From positions 124,001-188,000 of the forward strand of contig OENT01000093.1 of assembly GCA_900239685.1 (NCBI GenBank): DNA of 64,000 nucleotides. Reading direction: 5' to 3'. The notes below the pieces were generated by a model. The model was not told the DNA's origin and searched no databases. It saw only the letters and a list, made by a program, of their open reading frames with translations. This document shows, piece after piece, positions 27,041 to 40,900 of this stretch. The translations under genes and the position numbers were made by a program. The stretch is from Rotaria macrura. Lineage: Eukaryota; Rotifera; Eurotatoria; Philodinida; Philodinidae. Numbering within the stretch: position 1 is the stretch's first letter; the number at the start of each line of letters is the position of its first letter.

Positions 27041-30000
27041 CACAAGACAAAAGTAACAATTTTGTCAATCAATCATCATACAAAATCTCCAGAAATATGA
27101 TTCCATGAAAAAATAAGACATCCATCGAACAATATTAATATATTTTCCAAAGAATTTGCATAAATTTGAACATTGAAGTTTCTAAATATTCTAACTGAGT
27201 AACATACACTAATATTGTGTATAAGTTTGTTGAAATAATCGATATTGATATGGAAATTCATGAGTAAATGCATTCAAAAAATGATATCAATTAAGGTTCA
27301 GACGTCTTCAGTTTAGATGATGATGTGTCATACAAAGAAAAGACGTAGATCGAGTGCAATTGATTGATTTCGATTATCTATCTCTTTTATTTTTATATAT
27401 CGATAGTCAGTGAATGTTGAATTGAGACTTGTTTTTGTTTTCATGATGACTAATAATAAACATTCTGTTGTGTTAAAAAATTTCACCGTGAGCAATTTAT
27501 ATTGAGATTGAGAAACTTTCAAACAGCCAACGACACGAACGATATCGATAGGGAACAATGATATCAATGGTTTAACGGTTTATATTTTTACAATTATGAT
27601 TATCCTTCAAATATTTTTATAGAGGATACTGTGAAAAATAGGTGGCGTTACAGATATGTGAAGTTTTCAAGCTATTGCAATGCTAAACTGCCGTAGTACG
27701 ATTCAATCTTTATACCAACATTTTTATTAATCAAATTTATTTTGAAAAACAAACTATCAAATCATGGTGATTTTTTTGAGATCTGCAGTAATTCATTCTC
27801 AAAATTAGATGCTTAATATGGTTCAACTCTGAAAAAATCTTCCATAGATTAATGAAATCGAAGGAAAAAATTGTTAAACGACAAGAATTCTTCTTATCGA
27901 GTCGATTGATGTCAGAACAGCATTATTTTGACAAAACAACAATTTATGCGAGTTTTCGTTAGTTGGAATACTAGCAAAACAACTCATCGAAGGAAAAGAT
28001 TAAAAAAGGTAATACTAGCATCACTCAAGGAGATTGATAGGTGTTTCTCAACAAATAAAAAGAAAGTTCGATGTGAATCTTTCTCATAAAGTCGATTCCA
28101 TGGATAATATTAATCATGGAAAGTGTGAAATAATCGAAAACTAACAGTGAGAAAACATGTTTTTATTCTGGATTAAATCATCGAACACCAACATCTTGTA
28201 AAAACGAAGGGCGAGTCTAATTGACCACATCGATTGCTCTTTGGCTAGAAGTAAACATATGTGTGCTGTTGAATGATCACAAAATCCCTAGCTAATTTAC
28301 AGACACTATTGAACATTAACTTAACATTATGATCAGTACCATTAGTCATGTACGATTATGTTGATACAGTAGAAGACATTAAACACAATATACATGATCA
28401 AAGAGAATGAGAATAATAATAATATCAAGTAAACTTGTTTTTCCTTTTGCATAAAGTTACCTCATGTTTTCTCTATTAATACATATAGACATGTATCCGA
28501 GGCTATTAGTTAAAGATTCATTATACTGAACATGACTATTACTGATACTTTTTCAAGAAGAGTCAGCCGAATGCATATTGCTAAGTCATAGCTGTTTAAT
28601 AATTGAATTTTTTGTTTTTGATGCTCTGGAAAGTTTCAATTGTTCTAATCACATGCATGCATTTAATTCAATGTTAAACAAATATATATATATACTTTTT
28701 TGAGAGAATCCTCTATTTTTTTCATCGCAAAATTCATAATCGATAGATAGTTTACAGGAGTTCTTAATATTTGATAACCTGTTTGCATTATTTTATTCTA
28801 ATTTTCGTTAAATGTTAAAATAGGTGCTTATGTTTGTCTTCCTTACATATTACTATGTGTAAGTGTCTGTGTACACTGAATTCATATACTAGTGAAAGAA
28901 GTTTTATTTTTAATCTGACACGCAGACTATGTTCGATGATACACAGCAAGTATTGTTTTAATTAAATGACAGTAAGACACTGACATAATATACATTCATA
29001 TATATATATATATAAGTGTAATAAGGTACCGGCAAGATTAGATCCATCGTATTACTTTCTAGGGTCTTACGATGTTAGGAATGAGTTTAGATTTGTATTC
29101 GTTTGTAAGCTATGATGTTTACGTTTATATCTTTGATCAAGTGCCATCATTTTACATGGATAAGAATATTTATGTAAAAATATCTGAGACATGCAACGGT
29201 GATAAAACATCAAGATTGATCATCTTTATTGGTTTAGTTTGAATAAATACTAATTTAGTTCAGGATGACGTATACCACAGTTATTTTCTCTTTGAAATTT
29301 ATTTCGTACAATTTCGTGTGCGCAGTATTATCTCTGAGCTGACTAGAAACTAATGAATGACTATGAGTGTATATAAATCAGTTACAATATATGTCAAAGT
29401 CTTCGAGTCTTATCACACATGGCAATATGAATTAAATAGATACATTAGATCATTTTTCAATAATTACCAGATTGGAATGAATCTCTGAATGATTATAAAA
29501 AAGTGCTATCGAGATTTTCTTTCATTTTGAGTAAACATTGTCATCGTCGATATTTTCTCCAAAATATCCAATTACAATTTTTTTTTTCTTGGACTTATAA
29601 GTTGAGTTTAATCATATTGGTCATACTGTGAAAGTTTGTCCTCTAGGCAGCTCTATTTTGTAAACTTTACAACTTATAATTCAATCTTGAATGTGTCAGA
29701 GTAGCTATTGAAATTTATCGCTTACATAATTTCTTAAAAATTCTTCAGCAGACATGATAGAGAAAAGATGTTGCAATATTGTCAGTAGACAAGTTGTACG
29801 GTATATTATTTGACAAGTATTAAATAAATTTGAATTTATTTCAACATTGAATCTCAAACTCAGCATAGTTTACAAATAGAAATATCTTATTCAAGCAAAA
29901 TATTAGCACCGAAAACCAATTCAAACCGATCAATCAGCTTTTGAAATGAACATTATTGTTTTATCAGGGTAAAATTGTGAGAAAGAAACAAAGATTTACT

Positions 30001-31569
30001 TCGAAACAGAAATTTTTGAAATAGAATGGTTTTAATCTGAGGTTTTTCAGTGAATGTGATCCAGATTCTTGCATATCATGTATTCAAAAAGACCAATAAT
30101 CAATTCTCAAGTTGTTAATCATTCCCGAAGCATATCTAATTTTTCGTCTAGTCACTGTTGATTACATGCATTCTACAGAGCTTAGTTATGCCTGATTTCG
30201 TATACTAGTGATTTTCCTAATTTTATCTATCACTTAGTCATTTTAATCACTTTGCTGGTTATTTCTGTAACTGTTTCTGTTATATAAAACCCTTTAATTT
30301 ACTCATAATGGAATCATGTAAAATTGAACGACAAGAAAGAACTAAATGTTGACTTGCACTCGGCAAGTAAATCAGATTATTGATTGTGTTGAAAAATGTT
30401 TTGTTCTTCCTATAGATCTTTTCGATCTGACGACACTCTTAGAAATGAGATTTGTAACAATGCTCATCGTTTAGGTTTCCCCATTCATATAGAGACTATC
30501 AAAGATAAATAAAGAAATAAGACTCTGTATAAGATTGACACTTCCATAATGTCTTACAGTGTACCATGAATATCTGACAGAGATAGTTGTCTCTACTTGG
30601 TGATTTTAAGCAAACGAGTGTTATGATGGATACTCTTTTTCGAAGTTACAATACAAGAAGTATAGTTTATGCTTATGTGAGTGTATGTCATTAATGTCAT
30701 ACTTATACATAGATTTGAAAATTTCACATACAATCATTAAATATTAATTGAATTTTTTTATTAACATGCAGTAAAAATCTTTCATTTGATCTCACATGAA
30801 AGTAGTTACGAATGACACATTGAAAGAGGAACACGAAGAAAAACGCAAAGTGACTGAAATGTCACAAATAAACATCTGTAAATATACCATGACAACAAGA
30901 TTGCTTTAAAAATCAAATAGGGAGTATGGCATAAGAAGAGAAAGGAAGAAAGAAAGCAGAAAGCAAACAAATCCTCGTACTGATTCAGCAGTTTTTTGCT
31001 TGAAAAGAACAACAATAAATCATAATTAAAAATGCATACATGATTCATATGGCGTAGAGGATAATATCTTGTCTTCTAATTGGCAAATAGTGAACGCCTA
31101 TTATATGTGCGTCATGTTGTCGCGTCGCACAGCAGCACCTTCTGTATATTGATTGTAGTAATGTTGCGTTACAGAACTTGATTCTTTTCGTATGAATCAT
31201 ACGTATGTATCATGGTCTCTTTTATTTTATTTCTCTCGGCTCTTTTTTACTTCTCTCAATTTCTCTTCTGTTGCTAACATGACGATGGGTCAAGTTATTA
31301 GATTAAAATAGAAGCCAGCATAGAAAGAAGAGAGAAATGTAAAAAGAAACGCTGAGTCTTTTCTGTACTCGAACACCTTTGCCTTCTTATCATTTGAACA
31401 TATAGAAGATATGCGTCATTCAACAGTTTTTTTTTGTTTCTAGTCAACGTACTATAGTCATGTTCGCATCGAATGGTTTTCGTCATTTCTTAATAAACAA
31501 ATATTAACAATCAATGTTAATTTAAAAAAATATCTTATTTTATCTTATGCAAGCTAAACATACACGTTA

Positions 31570-33902
31570 ATGATGACTCATCCTTATTCAGTTCCTGAAC
31601 GACTTGAACATTTGAAAAATTTGAAAGGAAATTTTACATTGACACCAAATTACATCGATCTTGTGCTAGGTATTTGGAATACAATATCATGGTACTATGC
31701 ACCACAAATGTGGAAAAATTATACATTTCCTCAATCATTTTTTGAAGAACTTATAGAGCATTTTTATTTTCCATTAAATCAAGTTTATTATATTGTTTAC
31801 ATAGCAATATTTATAACATTAATTCGATATACATTTGAAAGATTCATTTGCAAAGTATGTTAAAATATTTATACATGCTTAGTTTTCTTTTTTAATTTCT
31901 TTTCGTTTTTAAGCCATTAGTGAATTGGCTTGATATATTACCAACAAATAAAAAAAAATTTCCTGAATCAGCATGGAAAACTAGCTTTTATACATTTACA
32001 TGGTCATTTAATGCCTACTTATTAACATATCGTTATGATTATTTTCATCAGCCGTATCTCATTTGGGAAGGTAAGACGAAATACCCATGAAACTAGTTTC
32101 AATTGTTTTACTGCAATATCAAATATTAGACTGGACACCTGGTGCAATTATTCCATTCGATATAAAACTAATGTATTTTATTCAATGTGGATTTTATTTG
32201 CATTCTGTTTATGCAACGATTTACATGGATCATAAACGAAAAGACTTCTATGCAATGCTTATTCATCACCTATTAACGATGGCTCTAATCTTTGTATCTT
32301 ATGCAACACGGTAAACTAGATTTTACACAAAGAATTTTCTCAGTATTGTTTTGTATGTGTTTTTTTGTTTCGTCACAGTTATCATAAAATTGGTTTACTT
32401 GTTCTTTTTGTACATGATATAACCGATATTTGGCTTGAATTAGCAAAAGCATTGCATTATGTGGCTGTAAGAAAACATGGCCGAACAATATCGTTTTGGG
32501 AAACTATTGCAAACATTAGTTTTGTTATGTTTTTTCTATGCTGGTATGTTGAAGACCGAACTCGAGAGAATATGACTCTATATATCCATCTACTGATACT
32601 TTCAGTTTTTATATGAAAGTATATGTAGAACGTTCGATCTTAAGATAAAGAGCATTTTGTTAGGAATGTGATAGTTAGATGAAAAATATTGAATCATTCA
32701 AAAGGTGAAAAATTTTAAATAATGAAAAATCTTGAAAACTTTGTCATGCATGAGTCAATAAATGTGTGTATGAAAGTTTCTTCACTATTGAGAAAAAGTT
32801 CTAAGCTCAATATAGTTCCATTCATGATTCTTCTTATCTTCGTATTGATGTATAGACTGACAGAATCATCAATAAAGAGAAGAAGAAGAAGAATTACTAT
32901 ATTGATTCTCGTAACTAATATGAAAACAATAGATTATGATGTAACCGTAGATAGTCTTGTATAGTATTACAGACGATAGATGAAGTTTCATGCTCGTAGT
33001 CTGATTATCTCATCAGTTCATCATTGTCAAAGTCATTTCGAGTTACAGAATATGAAATTTAGAAGTCAGCAAATTAAATTCGTTTTAAGAAAACAGTTAA
33101 CTATTTTATTCATGATTTTGTTCATGTCATGAAGTTCTGGTACAAACAACAAAGAATATTCATTAGTTGATTTGTAGTTGAAAGTACGATTTCGGTGATT
33201 ATTGTATCAATTATTAAACAAGAAAAAATATGAAACTCATTAGATATTCAAAGTGAGAATGTTGTTTGTCACGTTGCAATATATATATATATATATAATA
33301 AATATAAAACAGAAAGAATATGATATTTCATACACTTCTAATTGATCTTCGTATACTTCACATATTGAAATACATTCTCATTGTCGAAATAGGTTTCTAT
33401 TTCGTCTGTATTGGTATCCAATTAAAGTTTTGTATTCAACCGGAGTTGTTACTGCATATCGTGCTTATGATAAAGGATGCGGTCTATATGCATTTTTCAA
33501 TTCATTACTATGGATTTTATTAGGTCTTAATATCTATTGGCTCTACGTAAGTATAATTTTATAAAAAAGACTAGTTATTTGTAATCGTATTCTTTTGTTT
33601 ATTTTAGTTTATTCTTCAATTTCTTGTTCGATTACTGTCAGGTTCAATGAATGGATTACACGATACACGTGAAGACGCAGATTCGGATGAAGAGGAAACA
33701 AAGTAAGTTTCATGTGTCGGACGTTATAGTAAAGTTATTCGTAATTTTCTCGAACTTATGAAATAACTCATAGAAAGTGAAGAAGAAACAAAACGAATAT
33801 CGATTTTAAATAAGCTTATTCTTTTCTTCTTTCAGACCAGCATCAATGCAAGTAAAAACTCCCATTAACAATGTTCTTAAAGAAAAGAAGAAAAAGAAAT
33901 GA
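31570..33902 (+). CDS. CERS: Ceramide synthase (TLC/Lag1 domain)
   Basis: Exons are 31570..31854, 31914..32070, 32130..32310, 32379..32543, 33393..33546, 33608..33702 and 33836..33902. All phases agree, giving 367 residues. It N-acylates sphingoid bases with fatty acyl-CoA to make (dihydro)ceramide in the ER. The Lag1 motif is clear in exon 3, with the essential His pair at about 193-194 in LIHHLLTMALIF. Conserved aspartates follow at about 221 and 224 in VHDITDIWLELAKALHY. Several hydrophobic helices span the TLC domain. The homeobox-like segment that many animal ceramide synthases carry after the first membrane helix is absent, as in CERS1 and yeast Lag1. The C-terminus is acidic (DADSDEEE) and ends in five lysines, compatible with ER retrieval. 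Exons 4 and 5 are separated by an 849-bp intron. The other introns are 59-133 bp. Confidence 0.95.
32544..33392 (+). other. Intron 4 of ceramide synthase
   Basis: This 849-bp intron is bounded by GT at 32544 and AG at 33392. The join restores FFLCWFLFRLYWYP, as expected in the family. It contains an (AT)n run at 33279-33299 and nothing else recognisable. Confidence 0.75.
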
Positions 33903-35222
33903 ATTTACTCATCAGAATGAAGAAAGACAAATTTCTATTCTCGAATGCATTTGATGGTGGTACGGCTTCTGTTTTACTTTTACGTTTTTTTTTTGTTTTC
34001 TTTCTTTTCCATCATACCATTTTTTAATCTTTAATCGTTTTGTGATGTGTCTTCCACCATCGAATGAACATATCTTGTCCCATTTATTTGCGTGGTAGTA
34101 ACAAGCAAAAATAGTCTATTTTCATTTTTCACGCTTTGTTTTGTTTTGTTTTGTTTTCTTATTAATAACAAAAAACAATTTCAACGAAAAAAAAAGATCC
34201 TGAAGTAATGCAACCCAAAAGACAAACGACCGTCAACAAAGGATGATGAACAAAGTGAAAAAATCGCATAGATCATATTATTTATGTGCTCGAAGATAGT
34301 TGCACATTTTAATATAAAATTTTGCCTAGAGAGTAACTTTTAGCGCATGGCTATATTTCTTAGATGTTTGTTTGGCCATTTTTTTATTCTATAGATCTTC
34401 ATAGTTGTGCGAAAACAGTAACTCGTGAAATTGTTCTTGTACGTACAAATCCTATGGTTTTTACTCTTGTGAATAGGTTTAAGAAAAACTTGGAAAGAAG
34501 AATATTTAACTATGAATGAACGAGTACATTGAGATTCATTTATTTAGTCGACGAGAATAGCACTCTTAAGAATAATTATGGACGGACAAACTAATTCAAT
34601 AACACTATAAAAAGCTACACGTACACATAAATACTTAAAGCTGCCGAAATTTAATAAGGAAGAAATTCATGTAGTATACAACGGAAACCTTGCTTATATT
34701 CGATCTTTATCGGCAACGTCTGTGACAATATTTCATAATATCTAGTTAATGTCTATCATGGACTGCGTCGGAAGTGCAAACCTTTGCACAGTATATTCTT
34801 GTTCGTTCCTTCTTACACAACATCTAGTACATGAACACGATAGATTGTTATACAACACTGGAGAGAATAGAACTTCTGTGTTTTTCCAATATTGCATGAT
34901 TACTATATATTATAAATTAATTATTTAAAAGGAACTTATAATTTGATGGCTGCTTTATGCAATATGCAACTAGAAATGAAAGTTCATCGCTAAAGTTAAA
35001 TATCTGCTGAGCTCTGAACATAAAAGTTTGATTGTAGTCTATACAAATAATTGAACGAAATAAATAATAGCGTCGATAAATACGATGCACAAAATAAATG
35101 TACGAACAATTTTTATTAATTATTCAAGAAAAATTTAGATAACGTTGCTACTTTGGATAAGACCTGTAGAGTTACCGAAGACAATTGTGTCTTATGATAA
35201 TCCAGTAGATAAGTGTTCACAA
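33903..35222. other. 3' flank of ceramide synthase
   Basis: It starts with T-rich and TTTTG-repeat sequence (about 34138-34160), probably the 3' UTR. AT-rich DNA without a recognised feature follows. Confidence 0.45.
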
Positions 35223-35473
35223 CCCAGGTCCATCAAAACGGATATCCGTTACGGACCGTTGAGTGTACGCAGTTATACGGACCGTAACATCATTAAAATA
35301 GAGCGGTATACGGCCGTATTTTCACAGTATACGATCCTTTATTACTGTGCCCAGAAATAGTACCGTATGCGGAGCCGTATACTGTGAAAATACGGCCGTA
35401 TACGGGCCAATTTTTATGATGTTACGGTCCGTATAACTGCGTCCACTCAACGGTCCGTATCGTTCGACCTGGG
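35223..35473. mobile_element. 251-bp foldback element with CCCAGGTC ends
   Basis: The left arm starts CCCAGGTC and the right arm ends GACCTGGG. The arms are long inverted repeats (for example TACGGACCGTTGAGTG on the left and its near-complement at about 35440-35460), so the unit can form a hairpin. It is locally richer in CG than its surroundings. There is no ORF and no clear target duplication. Confidence 0.8.
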
Positions 35474-35661
35474 AAATGAGAGAATCAATACTCGGTATAA
35501 ATCAAAGTGCAAGATACCTTTCGGATGCTTCAATTTCTTCGACAGTCTGTTGAAAATTTTTAATAGGCTTGAATCGTTTCGATTGATTGATTGATTTAAA
35601 ATCATATTTTTTCAATTAGAGGACGATGACTAGTCGACTGTGAGAACATAGAAGACAACAA

Positions 35662-36434
35662 CCCAAGTCGAACAGAACGATCCGTAAATGGTCGTATACG
35701 ATGAAAATATGGTCCGTTACGGTATCGTATTATCCCGTTTTAACATGGTCAGTACTACGGTCGTATGTTCTATAGAATACGATAGTATTACACTGTCTTT
35801 ACGAGGATTTTACGGCATATATGTGGTGTCCGTGTATGGCCGTAATACGGGTGATGTTTACACGCCATAATACGGCTAAAACGGTCGTTTAACCGTGGAA
35901 TACAAGGGGGAAACGGCGGATTGTTGGGATTGTCAACCACGAAAATCCCAAAAGCCACCAGCAATGTCTTGTTATAAATGAAGGAATTTCGAGCTGGAAT
36001 TTTTATCATATGTAGAGCTCGTGGTTCTTAAAATATCCTAAAAGTTTCAATGTAAACAAATGTTTCCTTCTTAAGATAATCAACTTTTAAGAAAAACAAA
36101 TTTTCTGACCATGCTGTTATATATGAGTATTGCTTGCGATCGCACTATCTTCAAGAGAAAACATCCGTTTACGCTGAAACTTTTAGAATATTCTAAGAAC
36201 CCCAAGACCTACGTATGATAAAAATTTCAGCTTGAAATTCATTCATTTTCACGAGGAGATTGCTGGTGAATTTTGGGATTGTCAAAATCCGAAAATCCAA
36301 AAGAAATCCAAGCAATCCAAACAAGTCCGACAATCCAAAATCCGCCGTTTCCCCCTCGGTGGAATACGATGTAAAAACGAACGTTTATGATACTGTTAGG
36401 TCTAATTATGGTGGTCCGTTTTTGTCGACCTGGG
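35662..36434. mobile_element. Foldback element related to 35223-35473, interrupted
   Basis: It starts CCCAAGTCGAAC and ends GTCGACCTGGG, sharing terminal sequence and CCGTATACGG-like internal motifs with the neighbour 190 bp to the left. It is 773 bp long because a second element (35904-36358) sits inside it. Without that insertion and one 9-bp duplication it would be 309 bp. Confidence 0.65.
35895..36367. mobile_element. Nested non-autonomous element with 9-bp target duplication
   Basis: The element is 35904-36358 (455 bp). The left end is AAGGGGGAAACGGCGGATT and the right end is its complement (AATCCGCCGTTTCCCCCT plus two bases). It is flanked by the direct repeat GTGGAATAC (35895-35903 and 36359-36367). 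A second inner inverted motif, GATTGTCAA/TTGACAATC-like, lies next to the ends. A 9-bp duplication with such ends is typical of Mutator-like elements, though other superfamilies also give 9 bp. No transposase is present. Confidence 0.8.
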
Positions 36435-37930
36435 AAGTCATTTTCAATTCGTACTTTCACACTTCGTATCAATTCTTAAGGATAGGATCTGCTAACTATC
36501 TTCGTATATACTCGATTGAAAGATGAAGCTAAGTTTTATGATGAGCCATGTATTTCTTGAAAATATCATTATACAACACGTAGGATATAAGAAGTTCGTC
36601 TATTGCTTATGGACATTGTCCACATCAAACGACTATCACAAAAAGATAGGAACACTAATGAACGCTTAGAAAAGTCCTGTGATTAATCGAAAACAAAAGT
36701 CATAGTCGATAGAATGATTACGTCAGGTTTATCTCTTCAATCCTAGAATCCAAAAATAAGACGTAAAACTTATGTAAGTATCATTTAATTATGATTTTCT
36801 GCGATATGTACCATTTAATAACTGATTACAAGATATGTTTACTCTGTGACCTTTATCCGTTCGATAGGAGAATCAATGATTTCTTTAGATATAGATACTG
36901 CCGATCTGATAAATAATACTATATAATTGTTTCATAGATTTAGTATAAATTGCTAATCTCGAAGATCGAACAGCAAGTAATATGTCACTTATAAAGTCTA
37001 GAACTTGGACCAAAAACATTGATCTAAGGACAGCAAGATGAATTTATAAGACGTCGATGTAAACAACAGTTTGTTAGACACATTCCATTGAATCTATATC
37101 TAAGCTATTGATGTACGATAGATATCTATTTTCAGTGATATTCATAAGATTTTCAGGTCATCGAACATAAAACTTGGAGGAACATGATATCATATGTTCA
37201 AGTATTCTTTCTCCGATGATTATGGAATTTAACCGAGCATATAAAAATAGTTTGAGTTTGAGTTTGAGTGAGAGCATATGTCGAATCTGATGTACTCTAT
37301 TAATCGAAATCGAAATACTTCTATAAATAATTTCAGATTTTTATATACTACGAATTTTAGGTCACATGACATAATATCCATTAGAAGTATATCGTAGTTG
37401 GTTAATCATATACTTCGTACTATTTCATATCGTTCTTTGACATTAATATTTTTCTTCGAGCATTCGTAATATGTACCTATTACGAATTAATGCATCACTT
37501 ATCCTATAAATTACACTTGTCCTTCAGTCCCAATCAAACTAAATACTCATATTCAATATTCTATTGTCTCTTTAAATATTCCTTTTACTCACTATTCGAT
37601 TCACTATGTTTCGACGTGTTAGTGAACTCCTTCCTTCCAGGTTCCGTTTTCTTGACATTTACTGAGAAGTACAAATCACAAATAAAAGAAAAATATTTGA
37701 AGATAATTCCACATAGACATTTATTGATTTATTTATTCAGCAATAATAAAAGTAACAAGAATGATTATGAACGAACAAACTAATTTAATAAGACAACAAC
37801 AAATCAAAACATACATATACAAACAAAATGATTGGACCTATATTCAGAATAAATTGACACATTGATAAACAAATATTCATTGTTACTTATTGCTGGAAAC
37901 AATGGAAAAACTTTTCTTTAAAATTTATAT
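36435..37930. other. Intergenic DNA left of the mutarotase-like gene
   Basis: AT-rich sequence. A minus-strand AATAAA (plus-strand TTTATT at 37720-37725) lies about 206 bp beyond the stop of the mutarotase-like gene and may be its poly(A) signal. No exon was recognised. Confidence 0.45.
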
Positions 37931-40900
37931 TTAATATTCAAATTGCCACCATGTTGTGTGTATAGCTTGAGATGGATAAGTAATTGAAATCGGACCATAC
38001 ATTGGCTAGAAGAAGTAAAACCGAAACAAATCAATCAATGTGGAATAAAAATCTATATTTAAACGTCGATATCTCAAGATCATCATTTTTTTAATGAACT
38101 GACTCAATCTCTGAGAGAATGGTAGTATTCGAATCATTCTCAGTGCATGCCCATGGCAAAAAAAAACAAGGATATATTCACTGCGAAACGCGTTAATGCT
38201 GGCCAGCATTAACGCGTTTCGCAGTGTTTTCCATGACGAGAAGCGTATAAAACCCTTTTCCCACTTACTCAAAGCGCGTTTCGGAACCAGAATTCCAGAA
38301 TGAAAACGAAAAATGTATCGTCTCGCGGCGTTTTTAACCGGTTTAGAAGCTGCGAAACGCGTTAAACCGGCCAGCATTAACGCGTTTTGCAGCATTTAAA
38401 AGTAACGTTTTTTTTGCCATGGGTATAATATACGTATTGGTAAAAGAAATGAAACTCTGAGACAACTTCAATCAAATAGCATGGAGAATGTGATTTACCG
38501 ATGCTTGAAAAACAGGTGATTGTTTTGGACTAATACGAATACCATTCATATCATCTCTTGTCGTACTACGATTTGATGATCCAACACCAGATGGATCAAT
38601 GGTAATACCACTATGATCAGCATAAACATTAAGTTTCGTTTTTGTTTCACTTTCTGTTAATCTTTAAAACAAAAAAAAGAAAAGAAATATTGAGTAGACA
38701 AAAAATACGCATTGTTTTTTCGATAGATTATACGTTGCAATAAAATTCTTTCCAATGCCGACTCGTTCAGGTTTATAAAAATATTTTTTTACATCGGCTA
38801 ATTCATGAACATTGTGTTCTTGAACTAATTGGTCTTCGGCAATTTTTTCATTACTTTCAATTTTAATCGATTCTGATTTACTTATATTTAAATAATGCTA
38901 GAGTCAAACAATAGAACAGCAAATAATAACATGTCAACGATCAAAATCAAAGGTATTTTTGTTACCGTACCGTACTCAAATCTCCGTAACCACGTAAATT
39001 AAAATAAATATTATTTGTTGGGTCAGCAATAATTAGTTCATTCGATTTTGGACTTACAATAGTTTTCATTGTGAATTCATTTTTATTCGATGTTGAAAAT
39101 TCATAGATAACTTCAATTAAATCATTGACAAAACGAACACGATTCGGTTTATTCTTATCTGCATACATGGACCAAAGTTCATCATCAGACTTTAACAATG
39201 ACTTGCTCAACAACAATTTATTATTTGTATTCGTTGTGTCGACATCGTCATCGAAATCCAAACGAACTGAACCGTAATTATCGCCTTGAACAACAACAGA
39301 ACGATATTTTAAACCACTAGCTTCCGTATATGGAATATGTATATCATTGATTGAGGCACCTTTACGTGACAAAACAACATTTATACCACCTTGTTGATGA
39401 TGGGATAGAGTAAAATATTTATCATCTATTAATTCATCTAATGGCGTGTAATTATCTCGTAATTTATCTGAATACGTTGATTGAAGGAAGCCGTTTCTCG
39501 GAGATGGATTATTTATCTAAAGAGAAAACAAACCGTTGTATAGGGTTTGTATTTCTAGGAAAATCGTATTGTAAAATAAATAATAATGCAGGAAAATATG
39601 CTGAATTCTTGTTATTAACTAAGAATACGAAAAATATTCAAAAGTTAATTTAATCTTTTCTGTTTCACACGGTATGATGATCTTTAATGAAAGTGAATTA
39701 TCGATCTCACTTATGACAGATAGAAGTTGAACATAACAATGTTTTCAAGACTTTTCTATTATAATTTATCTTTTTACAATTAAGGAAAATATTTCTAAGT
39801 CAGACAAAACTTCTGATTCAATAGCTAAATGACCTAATCAACATTCATATTTTTGTTTTCAGCAGCTGTCGAAATTTATATCTTTATGATTAACTGGGAC
39901 TTTTCAATAGGTGTTGAAGAATTTTGAGCTGAAATTAAGAAGACTTCATAATTCAAATAAGATGATGGTGTGAGTGTAATGAAATCTTATCATAGTAAAT
40001 AAATCCTTTGTAACTTTATAAGTCTTAGTAGGCCATCTCAAATATGACTTTTCTACATATCAATAACAAGAATTCATCTAAAATCTTATCGAATGATCGC
40101 ATCATATTTCTATGGATGAAGTATTAATCATTTCGTGGGAGAGTCTTAAAAATTCATCATGATATCTAAAGAAACTTCTTAAGTGTCGGACATTGTTCCT
40201 ATTCATTTGCATAATCGAAACTTGAATCATTATGATAATCTTCTAATAGAAAAAAACTTCACTGAAGATTTATGTGAAGAAATTTTTTCCAAGAAGAATT
40301 TTCAAAAAGAAGATGACCACTCTGAGTGCTTGATCGAACAAATTTCGTCAAACCTAAACTGATGAAAGCTACACAGAATTTAGTATGTTCATAATTGTTA
40401 TAGAATCAAAATTGTACCTTCTGTCTGTGAGAAATTTGATATAACCCAAGAAATTTCGTTTAGAAGTAATACTTTTATATGTCACTCTAAGAATGGTCAA
40501 AAATCTTTTCATGCGTACCCGATTGACCAAAGCTTTCACACATTCATGAAAATGAACGCTTTGTTTATCATGTCAATTTGACATTTGAGTATTGTATAGC
40601 TTCTCGTGTGTAGATATTTTGAAAATGCTCAAAATGAATCATTAAAATGAATAGTCGAACTTTCTTTTCTAGTCTTACTTTCTCTCATTCTGAAATCATG
40701 TATCTTATCAACGAGTGAAGATAAAAGTTTAATCAAAAATCTATTACATTTTCAACGTTCTCAGGAGATTCATGGTTCTATTCTCAAAACATATCATGTT
40801 TAAATGAACAGTGCTTGAACAGATGTTATGCTCAGAGAAATCAATAAATTAAATACACTTCCGATGTCGAACATTATGTGGCCTCGGGGGAGTTCACTTT

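Larger units (their letters stand above)
24344..31569. other. Long non-coding stretch between divergent genes
   Basis: More than 7 kb separates the SERTA-like gene (minus) from the ceramide synthase gene (plus). The 24.4-27.0 kb part is unusual: pyrimidine-rich tracts, (CA)n(TA)n microsatellites and short GC-richer islands with CG dinucleotides (about 25150-25300, 25620-26150 and 26740-26900). This is a plausible promoter or 5' UTR zone of the SERTA-like gene. The open frames there are low-complexity and have no family. From 27 to 31.5 kb the DNA is plain AT-rich sequence, and I recognise nothing in it. Confidence 0.5.

Noticed and set aside
38006-38395. 129-codon open frame in the last intron of the mutarotase-like gene
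   Set aside because: It runs through the palindromic foldback element, and the palindromes keep stop codons out by composition.
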